Assembly: GCA_025934835.1 (NCBI GenBank)
Contig: JAICWL010000008.1
Location: 1 to 60,736 of the forward strand
Source of the DNA: Fimbriimonadaceae bacterium
Lineage (GTDB): Bacteria; Armatimonadota; Fimbriimonadia; Fimbriimonadales; Fimbriimonadaceae
Reading direction: 5' to 3'
DNA length: 60,736 bases
The notes under the pieces were generated by a model, which was given only the letters and a program-made list of their open reading frames with translations, was not told the origin of the DNA and ran no database searches. Of the stretch, positions 44,649-54,572 are shown piece by piece (the stretch's first letter is position 1; each line of letters begins with the position of its first letter). The translations under genes were made by a program, and so were the position numbers.

Positions 44649-44690
44649 AGGCTACACTTTATATACTATACTACATTCCATGTCTCTGGC
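44649..44690 (-). promoter_or_regulatory. AT-rich promoter region of mntH
   Basis: Unlike the GC-rich surroundings, this stretch reads on the minus strand TGTAGTATAGTATATAAAGT, with tandem TAGTA units and a TATAAA/TATATA -10-like element about 10 bases before the ATG. It probably holds the promoter and a metal-responsive operator. A precise dyad is not clear. Confidence 0.45.
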
Positions 44691-44722
44691 GGCATCCCGT
44701 GAAAGGGGTCGATCCAGGGGCT

Positions 44723-45388
44723 CTAGGACTCGGGAGGCGTCGCGGACGCCTTCGCCTTTTGGCGCGCCCGGTGCAGGAAACCCTCGACGATCAGAGGGAT
44801 AACGGTCACGATTACGAGCGCGAGCATGGCAAGCTCGAAGTGCTCCCGAACGAACGTGTTCTTGGCGAACAGGTATCCGGCGCCGACACATACCCAGACC
44901 CACACGCACGCTCCCGCCACCGAGTAGCTAAAGAACTTCCGGAAGGTCATTCCGCTCATTCCGGCGACGAACGGCGCGAACGTCCGCACGATGGGCACCC
45001 AACGAGCGAGCATGACCGTCTTCGCACCGTACCGTTCGAAGAATTCGTGGGTGCGTTCCAGGTTCTTCCTGTTGAGGATCTTGGAGTTGGGGTTGGCGAA
45101 AAGGCGCGGGCCAAGCCATTTGCCAATGTGGTAGTTCACCAAGTCCCCGCAGATCGGAGCGAGGGTCAGCACCGGCAGGATCACCCATATGTTGAACCCA
45201 TATAGCTCCGGCCTAGAGAAGATTCCGGCGGCGAAAAGCAGTGTGTCACCAGGCAGGAACGGCGTCACGACAAAGCCCGTCTCAGCAAACAAGACGAGAA
45301 AAAGGATGGCGTAGGCCCATGGCCCAAAGTGATGGACCAGGCTTTCGATTCCTTTGTCCAGATGGCGAAGGAAGTCGATAAGCTCCAT
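44723..45388 (-). CDS. DedA-family (SNARE-associated) membrane protein
   Basis: 221 residues. ILFLVLFAETGFVVTPFLPGDTLLFAAG and NYHIGKWLG, then FFERYGAKTVMLARWVPIVRTFAPFVAGMSGM are the DedA signature segments (the E, R and G positions are kept). DedA proteins move polyprenyl phosphate or lipids and help membrane homeostasis. ATG 45388 is used; a longer frame to 45484 is poorly supported. Divergent from the histidine kinase. Confidence 0.94.
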   Translation of the reverse strand: MELIDFLRHLDKGIESLVHHFGPWAYAILFLVLFAETGFVVTPFLPGDTLLFAAGIFSRPELYGFNIWVILPVLTLAPICGDLVNYHIGKWLGPRLFANPNSKILNRKNLERTHEFFERYGAKTVMLARWVPIVRTFAPFVAGMSGMTFRKFFSYSVAGACVWVWVCVGAGYLFAKNTFVREHFELAMLALVIVTVIPLIVEGFLHRARQKAKASATPPES

Positions 45389-45502
45389 GCGACAAGGAAT
45401 TAAACCGCTGCGGGGGTCGGCCCGTTCGGGCCGATGGGTAGAAAGGTCAGTATGCTCGGGAGAGGGCACCGAGCGCCAGACCATTTCGTTCGGTGGGAGC
45501 GT

Positions 45503-48500
45503 ATGGAAGCTAGAAAACCGTGTAAAGTTCAGGAGATGGACGGCACGTTGGGAGTAGCGCCGTACCTAGCCAAGGACCCGAGCGGGGCTGAAGCATGGCT
45601 TGCCGCGATCGTCCAGTCGTCTGAGAATGCTATTGTCAGCAAGGACCTCGACGGCACGATCACTTCGTGGAACCCGGCCGCGGAACGGATCTTCGGGTGG
45701 AGCGCCGCCGAAGCGATCGGCAAGCACATCAGCCTCATTATTCCTCCCGAGCTCCATGAGGAGATGCGCAGCATCTTGGCCCGCGTTTCGAGGGGCGAGC
45801 CCATCGAGCCATTCGAATCGGTTCGAGTGCATAAGGACGGCCACAAGTTTCCTGTTGCTCTGACCATCTCGCCGATTCGAGACGCATCGGGAAAGATCCT
45901 GGGTGCTTCGAAAACCGCGAGCGACATTACACAGCAGCGACAGGCGCGCAAGCTGCGAAGGCTCTTGTACGGCGCGGGGGAGCTGCTGGCGGCTTCGCTG
46001 GACTATCGAACAACCTTGCTCAGCGTTGCCAAGCTCGTGGGCACCGAGCTAGCCGATTGGTGCTTCATCCACGCGCTCGATGAAAACGGTGAGCTGAATC
46101 TCCTTGCTTTCGGAAGCGACGACCCCGACCGGGAGGCGTACGCTCGCGAGATTTCGGAGAAGTATCCGGTCGAATTGGGCTCCCCTTCGCTTCCGGTAAG
46201 GGTGTTTCTGTCCGGAGAGCCGGTCGTTTACCACGACGTCACGGAAGAAATCATGGAGGCAAGCGCGCGAAGCGAGGATCACCTCGAAACGATCCGTAGG
46301 AGCGGCGTACGATCCGTGCTCGCCCTGCCGTTGAAGTCGCGCGACAGGACGATAGGCGCGATGACTCTGATTTCGCAGGAGCCGAACCGGTATGGAACCG
46401 AGGAATTCGATCTGGCCCAAGAAATCGCGCGTCGATCGGCGCTGGCTATAGACAATGCTCGGCTCTATACGAAAGCGCAGCAGGAGCTCGCCGACAGAGC
46501 CAAAGCCGAAGCGGAGCTTGCCACCAAAGCGAACCAGCTCCAGCTCCTTTACGAGGCTGGCCAGCTTCTGGGATCGACTCTGGACCCGGAAAGCGTGTAC
46601 GACGAACTTCGCATGCTGGTGGCCCGGACCATGCCTTGCGACGCCCTCCTCGTCTCGACGATCGACCAGGAGACGAGGATGATCCTGTGTGCGTACGCCT
46701 GGGTCGAAGGACAGAAAATGGCGACAGACACCTTCCCTCCCGTACCAATCAACGAGAAGGGAGACGGGATGCAGAGCAAGGTCATTCTAAGCGGCAAGCC
46801 GCTGATCGTGCTCGATGTGCCGAGCCAGATCCAAAAACCCGGGACGAACTATTACACGGTGGAGTCCGACGGCCGCGTCGCCAAGGCGAGCGAGGACAAC
46901 GTTCCGCAAACCCGCTCGATCCTCTTGTGCCCGGTCATGTTGGAGGGCAAGGTCATCGGAGTCGTCCAGGTCCTCAGCCAAGCCGAAGGCGCATACGGCC
47001 AGTCCGAACTCGACGTGTTTCAGGCGATGGTGCAGCAGATGGCGGCAGCCAGCCGGAACGCGCTTCTCTATCAGCAATCGCGGGAAGAAACTGCGAGCAG
47101 ACGCCGGGCCGAAGAACGGTTCCGAACCCTGTCTTCCGCGATCACCGATGTGATTTTCACGGCGGACCCGCGCGGCAATTTCGTCGACGACCTTTTGCGG
47201 TGGGAGCAGTACACCGGAATGACCTCGCATCGATACGCCGGGCGAGGCTGGATCTCGGCGGTCCATCCTGCCGACCGAGATCGAGTGAGCGCGCTCTGGG
47301 AATTGGCGGTGGCCGAAGGTGTGCCCTTCCACACCCAGCTACGGCTTCGCCAAGCAGCGACGGGCTCCTATCGCTATTGCCTCGCGAGGGCGGTCCCTGT
47401 TCGAAACGAGGATCGTAGCGTACGCGAATGGGTCGGCACGATCACCGACGTAGACGAGACCAGGCGAGCAGAGCGCAGAAGCCGTTTCCTGTTCGAGCTC
47501 AGCGAGCGGCTCAGGCTTTGCTCCGAGCCCCACGAAATCATCCGCACGCTCGTGGAGGCAGTGCGCGAGCACCTGAACACCTGGAGCGTTTCGTTTGGCG
47601 AGGTACTCGATGACGACCTCTCGCTTCGGATAGCCTGCGAAGATGGCGGGTCGGACTTAAGCGGCCAGACGTACCCGCTCGGCACCACTCCCGTCGTCAA
47701 GAGCCTCCATCAAGGAAAAGTCGTCGCGGTGCACAGCACAGTTGAAGACAAGCGTACGCGCGAGAATTACGAGAATGTATACGCGCCTATCGGCATCGAA
47801 GCCTTCGTGTGCGTGCCCCTCATGCTCGGCGGAAAGCTTAGAGGCATTTTCTCCGTCCAGGAGAGATGCCGCAGAACTTGGGAGTCTGACGAGATCGGAC
47901 TGCTCGAGGAGGTTGCGCAGCGAGCGTGGCTGGCATCGCAAAGCGCGACCGCGAACGAGGCGGTACGGGCGCTGAACAGCGACTTGGAACGGCGCGTCCA
48001 GCAACGTACGGCGGATCTCGAGGCTGCCAATTTGGAGCTCGAAGGATTCACCTACACTGTTTCCCACGACCTCCGCGCACCCCTGAGGGCAATCGTGTCA
48101 ACGTGCCGAATTCTCGTTGAAGACTACAACGACAAGCTGGACGACGACATGCGGCAGGTATTGGCGCGCCAGGCGACCGCCGCATCCAAGCTGGGGACCC
48201 TGATCGACGACTTGCTCAAGTTGTCCCGGCTCGGACGCGAGCCATTGAAGCCGGAATGCGTGGACTTGACGGAGCTTTCAAACGAGGTTTGGGCTGAGCT
48301 GAGCCCGCGTTATCCCAACGTCCGGTTCTTGGCCCAGCCGAACCTCGAGGCGCGGGCGGACCCCCGCCTGATCAAGCTCGTTCTGGCCAATCTGCTCGAC
48401 AACGCAGCAAAGTTCTCTACTGTTGCGGAGTTGCCACTCGTTGAGCTCCAGCGCTCGCCGAACTGCGAATTCGTCGTGCGGGACAATGGCGCGGGGTTCG

Positions 48501-48676
48501 ACATGCGCTACAAGCACAAGCTGTTTCTGCCTTTCGAGCGCCTCGTCAAGGACGAAGAATTCCCTGGCACCGGCATCGGCCTGGCCAACGTCAAGCGGAT
48601 CGTCGAGCGTCACGGGGGCTCGGTCCGTGCCGAGGGCCAAGTCGGCGAGGGCGCGAGCTTCTACTTCTCGTTGTAG
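45503..48676 (+). CDS. Large PAS/GAF sensor histidine kinase
   Basis: About 1057 residues, soluble. PAS (about 25-140, NAIVSKDLDGTITSWNPAAERIFGW), GAF (about 155-315), GAF (about 345-515), PAS (about 535-655), GAF (about 670-835), then HisKA with TVSHDLRAPLRAI (His about 855) and HATPase with FVVRDNGAGFDMRYKHKLFL, GTGIGLANVKRIVERHGG. This is the phytochrome-like kinase type. Three GAF domains with no visible chromophore Cys imply small-molecule or cyclic nucleotide sensing. No adjacent regulator gene. ATG 45503 is chosen with GGGAG upstream; ATG 45536 and GTG/ATG further back are alternatives. Confidence 0.9.
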   Translation: MEARKPCKVQEMDGTLGVAPYLAKDPSGAEAWLAAIVQSSENAIVSKDLDGTITSWNPAAERIFGWSAAEAIGKHISLIIPPELHEEMRSILARVSRGEPIEPFESVRVHKDGHKFPVALTISPIRDASGKILGASKTASDITQQRQARKLRRLLYGAGELLAASLDYRTTLLSVAKLVGTELADWCFIHALDENGELNLLAFGSDDPDREAYAREISEKYPVELGSPSLPVRVFLSGEPVVYHDVTEEIMEASARSEDHLETIRRSGVRSVLALPLKSRDRTIGAMTLISQEPNRYGTEEFDLAQEIARRSALAIDNARLYTKAQQELADRAKAEAELATKANQLQLLYEAGQLLGSTLDPESVYDELRMLVARTMPCDALLVSTIDQETRMILCAYAWVEGQKMATDTFPPVPINEKGDGMQSKVILSGKPLIVLDVPSQIQKPGTNYYTVESDGRVAKASEDNVPQTRSILLCPVMLEGKVIGVVQVLSQAEGAYGQSELDVFQAMVQQMAAASRNALLYQQSREETASRRRAEERFRTLSSAITDVIFTADPRGNFVDDLLRWEQYTGMTSHRYAGRGWISAVHPADRDRVSALWELAVAEGVPFHTQLRLRQAATGSYRYCLARAVPVRNEDRSVREWVGTITDVDETRRAERRSRFLFELSERLRLCSEPHEIIRTLVEAVREHLNTWSVSFGEVLDDDLSLRIACEDGGSDLSGQTYPLGTTPVVKSLHQGKVVAVHSTVEDKRTRENYENVYAPIGIEAFVCVPLMLGGKLRGIFSVQERCRRTWESDEIGLLEEVAQRAWLASQSATANEAVRALNSDLERRVQQRTADLEAANLELEGFTYTVSHDLRAPLRAIVSTCRILVEDYNDKLDDDMRQVLARQATAASKLGTLIDDLLKLSRLGREPLKPECVDLTELSNEVWAELSPRYPNVRFLAQPNLEARADPRLIKLVLANLLDNAAKFSTVAELPLVELQRSPNCEFVVRDNGAGFDMRYKHKLFLPFERLVKDEEFPGTGIGLANVKRIVERHGGSVRAEGQVGEGASFYFSL

Positions 48677-48695
48677 GGCTGCTACCATCGGGGCT

Positions 48696-49529
48696 GTGGA
48701 ATCGATCGAATCGCGGTTACGGGCTCGCATGGCCCAAGAGACCGCCTTATGCGTGAGCCTTGCGTATTCGGAGCTAGGCGGCGAGGGCTGCGCACAGGTG
48801 TTCCCGGACAGGCCGTTCCACGCCGGCAGCACGATGAAAGTGCCGGTCATGTGCGAGGTGTTCCGCCAGGCGATCGAGGGCCGGTTCTCCATGGATGCGC
48901 CGCTCGATATTCGCACCTCGTTCGCGAGCCTGCTCGATGGCAGCCGGCTCGAGCTGGAGCCCGAAAGCGATTCCGATCCGGAGCTGTACAGTCAGGTCGG
49001 GCGCAGCGTCCCAATCCGGGAGCTCGTCACGAGAATGATAGTCCGCAGCAGCAACCTCGCGACGAACTTGCTCGTCGATCTGGTCGGTGCGCAAGGGATA
49101 CAGGCGCTAATGGAGGCGCTAGGGATTGAGGGCATTCAGGTGCTGCGAGGAGTCGAGGATGGCCGCGCGTTCCGCGCCGGTTTAAACAACACCGTCACCG
49201 CATCCGGCCTGGAAGCGCTGTTCACTCGGATCGCCCGAGGAGAAGTCGTGTCTGAGCGAGCTTGTAGCGAAATGGGGGAGATTCTAGCCGCGCAGGAGCA
49301 TAGCGAAGGGTTCCCCAGCGGCCTTCCTACCGGGACGCGCGTGGCGCATAAGACCGGCTGGCTCACATCGTTCTACCACGATGCGGGCGTGATCACGCGC
49401 CAGGACGGCTCATCGTTTGTGCTGGTCGTACTCACCGAGGGGATCGATCCGGTCGAGAACGCACACAGGCTCGCCGGCGATCTCGCGCGCATAACATATA
49501 ACGCTCGAGCCGAGCGGTATATGCTATGA
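48696..49529 (+). CDS. Beta-lactamase-like serine hydrolase (no signal peptide)
   Basis: 277 residues of the class A beta-lactamase/PBP fold. Motif 1 STMK (Ser45, Lys48), motif 2 SSN (about 118-120) and motif 3 HKTG (218-221) are present. The omega-loop ExxLN is not clear (AGLNN only), so beta-lactam hydrolysis is uncertain. No signal peptide, which is unusual for such enzymes. The GTG at 48696 is assumed; ATG 48729 is an alternative. The secreted alpha/beta hydrolase gene follows 4 bases later. Confidence 0.85.
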   Translation: MESIESRLRARMAQETALCVSLAYSELGGEGCAQVFPDRPFHAGSTMKVPVMCEVFRQAIEGRFSMDAPLDIRTSFASLLDGSRLELEPESDSDPELYSQVGRSVPIRELVTRMIVRSSNLATNLLVDLVGAQGIQALMEALGIEGIQVLRGVEDGRAFRAGLNNTVTASGLEALFTRIARGEVVSERACSEMGEILAAQEHSEGFPSGLPTGTRVAHKTGWLTSFYHDAGVITRQDGSSFVLVVLTEGIDPVENAHRLAGDLARITYNARAERYML

Positions 49530-49533
49530 CTCG

Positions 49534-51915
49534 GTGAAAGCTTCCTGCATTCTCTTGGTCTCTGTGGCCGCCATTGCCGGCGCGGATACGATGCCGCTGA
49601 CGACCTGCCTCGCAGCCCCCGTGCGATCATCCAGGCGATCGGCCCTCCATCAAGATCCCTTCGAGCTGCAGATCGTCGAAGGCATGTGGAAGACGCCTGT
49701 CGCTGGTCAGGAAGCAAACGGCGTGCACTGGTCGAAGGTCGACGCAGGCAAGGACGGGTCGTTCCAGGGACCGGCGTTTCAATCCGGATATGCCGACTTC
49801 ACGGTCAATTCCGCGACGGACCGAATCGTACTCCTAGAGGCCAGCGGCGACAGCGTCGCCTACGTAAACCAGACGCCCCAGGCGGGAGACCCGTACCAAT
49901 ACGGCTACGTGTCCCTGCCAATCCACTTGCGCCGGGGATCGAACGAGCTCCTTTTTGTTTGCGGACGCGGCGGCCTCAAGGTTAGTCTCGTCGACCCGCC
50001 AAAGCCCGTCAGCATCGACCTCAGAGACTCAACCCTGCCGGATCTGGTGCAGGGCGAACGGGGACGAACCTGGGCCGCGGTAGTTGTTAGAAACGCCACC
50101 GACAAGCCATTGAATCATCTGAGCGCCATCGTTGGGCGGGAGTCGACGCCGATCGGGCCGATTCCGCCGCTCGGCGTGCGGAAAATCAGATTCGCGCTGG
50201 ACAAAGGCAATCCTGCCCCCGAGCTCCGAATCTCGGAGGACGGCCGCGAGTTGGACAGGGCGAAGCTAACTCTTCGAGTGCGGAAGCCGGGCCAAACTTA
50301 CAAGCGAACGTTCGTTAGCACGATAGACGGCAGTGTTCAGTACTACGCCGTCAACCCATGCACAAACCCGGCCCCGGGGCAGGCACTGTTCCTTTCACTC
50401 CATGGGGCCGGCGTCGAGGCGATCGGCCAAGCCGACGCATATTCGCCCAAGAATTGGGGCGCAATCGTATGCCCTACGAACCGTCGGCCGTACGGGTTCG
50501 ATTGGGAGGACGAGGGCCGCCTCGACGCTCTCGAAGTCTTGCAGGAAGCTCAACGGGAGCTGCGCCCGAACCCCGCCGAGCAATACCTGACGGGGCATTC
50601 GATGGGCGGCCACGGCACTTGGACGATAGGAGCGCACTTCCCTGACCGGTTCGCGGCAATTGCCCCCAGTGCGGGGTGGATCAGCTTTTGGTCGTATGCG
50701 GGCGGCTCTCGCTACCAAGGAGACGACCCGATCGGCATAGCCCTCCAGCGGTCGTCGGCCGACAGCGACACGCTTGCGTTCAAATACAACTATGCGCAAG
50801 AAGGCATATACATTTTGCATGGCGAGGCTGATGACAATGTGCCCGTCACCGAGGAACGCACGATGCGAAAGGAGCTGGAGGCCTTCCACCACGATCTCCA
50901 ATGGCACGAGCAGCCCGGCGCCAATCATTGGTGGGACGCGAGCGACGAACCCGGAGCAGACTGCGTCGATTGGGCGCCGATCTTCGACATGTTCTCGCGA
51001 CATAGACTGCCGAGCGATGCGGATGTACGAGACGTGGACTTCACGACTTGCAACCCAGGATCGACGGCCACGGACCATTGGGCGACGATTGACCAGCAGC
51101 AGCACCAGTTCGAGCCGAGCCGAATTCAAATCAGGCTCGACCCATTCAAGAGAAGATTCGTGGGCGTCACGGACAACGTGGCAAGGCTTCACCTGGACAC
51201 AGTCGGCTTGGCCACGGGCAGCGGCATCGCCCTCGACCTCGATGACCAGAAATTGTCCGTGCCGGGAGCGCCGGCGTCTATCGACCTCACGAGGACTAGT
51301 GATCGATGGGCGGTATCTAGTCACAGCTCTCCCGATGAGAAGGGCCCGGCTCGTTACGGACTGTTCAAGAGCGTGTTTCGAAACCGTGTGGAGCTCGTTT
51401 ACGGCACGCACGGCTCGTCGGAGGAAAACGCCTGGGCGCTTTCGAAGGCGCGGTTCGACGCCGAAACGTTTTGGTACCGTGGAAACGGCTCGATGGACGT
51501 AATCCCGGATTCGCAGTTCGATCCGGGCAGAGACCGCGACCGAAACGTCGTGCTGTACGGCAATGCCGAGACGAATTCCGCTTGGAACGCGCTCCTTGGC
51601 TCCGGTCCGGTTCAGGTGGACAGGTCGTCGGTCACTGTTGGCAGCGATCGAGCCACCGGAGCGGATTTGTGTTGTTTGTTCGTTCGTCCGCGGCCTGGAA
51701 GCGAGTTAGCATCGGTCGGCGCGATCTCCGGTACGGGCATCGTTGGAATGAGACTGGCGGACCGCATCCCGATCTTCCTTTCCGGCGCGGGCTTTCCTGA
51801 CCTGCTGCTTCTGAGCCCTGATTCGCTGTCGAGCGGACTTCTTGGAGTGCGTGCGGCAGGCTTCTTCGACAACGATTGGGGCGTCGCCGGCGGCGATATC
51901 GCTTGGCGAAAATAG
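49534..51915 (+). CDS. Secreted prolyl-oligopeptidase-like alpha/beta hydrolase
   Basis: 793 residues. A signal peptide (ASCILLVSVAAIAGAD) is followed by a beta-rich N-domain (about 40-260) and an alpha/beta-hydrolase domain. Nucleophile YLTGHSMGGHGTW (Ser about 356), LHGEADDNVPVTEE (Asp region) and QPGANHWWD (His) form the triad. A C-terminal beta-domain of about 280 residues follows. Such proteins act as secreted esterases or peptidases; the substrate is unknown. The GTG at 49534 is 4 bases after the upstream stop, so it is co-transcribed. Confidence 0.85.
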   Translation: MKASCILLVSVAAIAGADTMPLTTCLAAPVRSSRRSALHQDPFELQIVEGMWKTPVAGQEANGVHWSKVDAGKDGSFQGPAFQSGYADFTVNSATDRIVLLEASGDSVAYVNQTPQAGDPYQYGYVSLPIHLRRGSNELLFVCGRGGLKVSLVDPPKPVSIDLRDSTLPDLVQGERGRTWAAVVVRNATDKPLNHLSAIVGRESTPIGPIPPLGVRKIRFALDKGNPAPELRISEDGRELDRAKLTLRVRKPGQTYKRTFVSTIDGSVQYYAVNPCTNPAPGQALFLSLHGAGVEAIGQADAYSPKNWGAIVCPTNRRPYGFDWEDEGRLDALEVLQEAQRELRPNPAEQYLTGHSMGGHGTWTIGAHFPDRFAAIAPSAGWISFWSYAGGSRYQGDDPIGIALQRSSADSDTLAFKYNYAQEGIYILHGEADDNVPVTEERTMRKELEAFHHDLQWHEQPGANHWWDASDEPGADCVDWAPIFDMFSRHRLPSDADVRDVDFTTCNPGSTATDHWATIDQQQHQFEPSRIQIRLDPFKRRFVGVTDNVARLHLDTVGLATGSGIALDLDDQKLSVPGAPASIDLTRTSDRWAVSSHSSPDEKGPARYGLFKSVFRNRVELVYGTHGSSEENAWALSKARFDAETFWYRGNGSMDVIPDSQFDPGRDRDRNVVLYGNAETNSAWNALLGSGPVQVDRSSVTVGSDRATGADLCCLFVRPRPGSELASVGAISGTGIVGMRLADRIPIFLSGAGFPDLLLLSPDSLSSGLLGVRAAGFFDNDWGVAGGDIAWRK

Positions 51916-51951
51916 CTTCCCTCTAGACGGCGATTGGGGCAAACTGATTGC

Positions 51952-54414
51952 ATGGTGCGACTAGGAAGTCGGTTCGTCGTTCTTGCCGGTTTGGGTATTT
52001 GCGGCCTCGGCGTAGCTGCGAAGGTCGCAGAGCTTCGTCTCGGTCCTCAAGCCGACGGCACTTTTATCGTGAGCACCGGACAACGAATTCCACCGGGCAC
52101 AATCAGCTTCGTCGGAAGGCCGATCGACTTGGCAATTCGGCCGGGCGGGAAAACCGTAGCTGTTCTGAACCATACGGACGTTTTTCTCTGCGACGCATCC
52201 GGGATCGTTACAGGCAGCCAAGCCAAGCTCGGCTCGGGAGCGGGGTTTCGCGGGATCGCCTGGAGTCCGGACGGCTCCAAGGTTTACGCCAGCACCGACA
52301 AGGGCACGATCCAACCGTTCGATGACGCCGACGACAAGCTCACCCCGGAGCCCGCGATCCAGCTTCGCAAAGAGCCCAAGGGAAAGAATCCCGTTCCAGG
52401 CGGTTTGTGCATCACGAAAGATGGGAAGCGCCTATACGTCGCCTGCGCTGACTTGAACGCGGTCGCGGAAGTCGATCTTGACGAAAACAAGCTGGTGCGG
52501 ACGCTCCCGGTGGAGAGCATCCCCTTCGACGTGCGGTTATCCGGCGACGAGACGAAGCTCGTCGTGTCGAACTGGGGCGGCCGCGAGCCGACTGCCACGG
52601 ATGAAAAATCGGACAGCGAGGAAACCCCTCTGGCAACGGACGACCGAGGAGTGGTCATGAACGGCTCGGCGACCATTCTAGACCTCTCGAGCGGCAAAGC
52701 GACCAACATCCAGGTGGGTATTCACCCGGACGCCGTTGCGGTGGACGGCGACACTGCATACATCTGTAATACGATGTCCGACTCGATCTCGGAGCTTAGC
52801 CTGTCGAAGGGCGTGAAAGTGCGCGACATCCCCATCCGGTGGGGCAAGGCCAGGCTACTAGGCAGCCTTCCCAACGCCATCGCGGTCACGGCGGATCGGC
52901 TGTATGTTTGCGACGGCGGCGACAACGCCGTGTGCGAGATTGATAGGAGCAGCGGAAAAGTGCTGGGCTTTCGGCAGGTCGGATTCTTCCCCACCGCCAT
53001 CGCCCTCGACGGCGCCCAAGCGTTCGTTCTGAACAATAAGGGAAATGGATCCGTAAAGAATACGCTGCTCGGAAAGCCGGGGAATTCTCACGATTTCCAG
53101 GGCACCGTTTCGGTTATCGACCTCGCGAGTGATTTGGGATCAGAAACCAGGCGCGTCGCGGAGAACGATCACTGGAACGACCCGGCCAGCCTTTACAAGC
53201 CCGATCTCAAGGTGTACAAGGGCGCGATCAAACACGTGCTGTACATCATCAAGGAGAATCGCACTTACGACCAGATCTATGGAGATATGGACGAAGGGAA
53301 CGGCGACGCGAAGCTGGCGGTGCTTGGCGCGAAGGTCATGCCGAACCATCAGAAGCTCGCCCGGGAGTTCACTCTGTTCGATAACGCTTATGTAAGCGGA
53401 ACGAACAGCGCCGAGGGGCACAATTGGTGCGTTCAGGGACTCTGCAACGAGTATGTCGAGCGTTTTTACGTGGGCTACTCGCGCACGTATCCGGATGAAG
53501 GAAACGATGCGATGGCGCTGAACCCGACCGGCGCGCTATGGGACATGGCCGCCAAGCATGGCAAATCCGTGCGCATCTTCGGGGAATTCTGCGACTCGGG
53601 CAAGGCACAGTTCTCGCCTCGCGCTCCGAAAGACTGGTTCGAGGCGTGGGACGACAGGAAGAGCGGAGAGCACAAGTTCAAGGCGATCGCCACAACCGAC
53701 GTGCGTGGCATGAGACCATACATGAACCCGAACGTACTCTTCTGGCCGCTCTTGCAAAACGACCAGTGGCGCGCAGACGAATTCATCAAGGAGTACTCGG
53801 CCGAGAGCAAAGCGAACCGAGTCCCAAACCTTATGATCATGAGCCTGCCATGCGATCACAGCGAAGGCACCGATCCCACGTATCCAACACCCCGCGCGAT
53901 GATGGCCGACAACGACCTTGCCCTCGGACGAATCGTCGAGGCCGTGTCGCACAGTCCGCAATGGAGGGACACGGCAATCTTCGTGACCGAGGACGACGCT
54001 CAGGCCGGCCTCGACCATGTGGATGGGCACCGAACGAGCTGGCAAGTCATCAGCCCTTACACCAAGCGACACTTCGTCGATTCGAGCCTTTACGTTGGGC
54101 CGAACATGGTGCGCTCGATCGAAGAGATTCTGGGGCTGCCTCCGATGACCCGTTTCGATGCGCTCGCCCTCCCGATGACCCAATGCTTCACCGACACTGC
54201 CGACCTTACGCCTTATGAGGCCACGCCGAACCTAGTCGCTCTGGACGAGCGAAACCCGTCCAAGGCGCAGATGAACGCGGCCGACCGGCACTGGTACGCC
54301 GTCACCAAGAGCCTCGATTGGAGCTCGATGGACCGTGCAGACCCGGACAAGTTGAATCGGATCATCTGGTACAGCCTGCACCGTTCCACGAACGAGCCGT
54401 ACCCTGCGCAGTAA
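51952..54414 (+). CDS. Secreted beta-propeller phosphoesterase (PF04185-like)
   Basis: 820 residues. A signal peptide or anchor (FVVLAGLGICGLGVAAKVAE) precedes a YVTN-type beta-propeller (about 40-400: GSKVYASTD, KDGKRLYVACADLNAVAEVDL, DTAYICNTMSDSISEL). The phosphoesterase domain follows from about 425: IKENRTYDQIYGDM, NAYVSGTNSAEGHNWCVQG and VTEDDAQAGLDHVDGHRTSW. The latter matches the phospholipase C/acid phosphatase superfamily. It probably hydrolyses extracellular phosphoesters. ATG 51952 is 36 bases after the previous gene. A strong hairpin follows the stop. Confidence 0.9.
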   Translation: MVRLGSRFVVLAGLGICGLGVAAKVAELRLGPQADGTFIVSTGQRIPPGTISFVGRPIDLAIRPGGKTVAVLNHTDVFLCDASGIVTGSQAKLGSGAGFRGIAWSPDGSKVYASTDKGTIQPFDDADDKLTPEPAIQLRKEPKGKNPVPGGLCITKDGKRLYVACADLNAVAEVDLDENKLVRTLPVESIPFDVRLSGDETKLVVSNWGGREPTATDEKSDSEETPLATDDRGVVMNGSATILDLSSGKATNIQVGIHPDAVAVDGDTAYICNTMSDSISELSLSKGVKVRDIPIRWGKARLLGSLPNAIAVTADRLYVCDGGDNAVCEIDRSSGKVLGFRQVGFFPTAIALDGAQAFVLNNKGNGSVKNTLLGKPGNSHDFQGTVSVIDLASDLGSETRRVAENDHWNDPASLYKPDLKVYKGAIKHVLYIIKENRTYDQIYGDMDEGNGDAKLAVLGAKVMPNHQKLAREFTLFDNAYVSGTNSAEGHNWCVQGLCNEYVERFYVGYSRTYPDEGNDAMALNPTGALWDMAAKHGKSVRIFGEFCDSGKAQFSPRAPKDWFEAWDDRKSGEHKFKAIATTDVRGMRPYMNPNVLFWPLLQNDQWRADEFIKEYSAESKANRVPNLMIMSLPCDHSEGTDPTYPTPRAMMADNDLALGRIVEAVSHSPQWRDTAIFVTEDDAQAGLDHVDGHRTSWQVISPYTKRHFVDSSLYVGPNMVRSIEEILGLPPMTRFDALALPMTQCFTDTADLTPYEATPNLVALDERNPSKAQMNAADRHWYAVTKSLDWSSMDRADPDKLNRIIWYSLHRSTNEPYPAQ

Positions 54415-54439
54415 GGCACTAGGTCCTAGTCTTGCGGCT

Positions 54440-54479
54440 CTTCGGGCCCTGGCGGTGAATTCGCCGCCAGGGCCCGAAG
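54440..54479. terminator. Perfect 16-bp-stem hairpin
   Basis: CTTCGGGCCCTGGCGG (54440-54455) and CCGCCAGGGCCCGAAG (54464-54479) are exact reverse complements around an 8-base loop. It is 25 bases after the phosphoesterase stop. There is no T-tract on either side, so it may end transcription by an L-shaped mechanism or protect the 3' end. Confidence 0.7.
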
Positions 54480-54572
54480 CATTGCCTGCAACTCCAGCCG
54501 AACAATCCGCATCAACCCCTCGCCAAAGAAGCATCGAGAAGCGCCCTGGCCGCGCGACTTGGAACGAGGAGC

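Noticed and set aside
50395-51411. 338-residue minus-strand frame
   Set aside because: It is antisense to the secreted alpha/beta hydrolase, which has its full catalytic triad.
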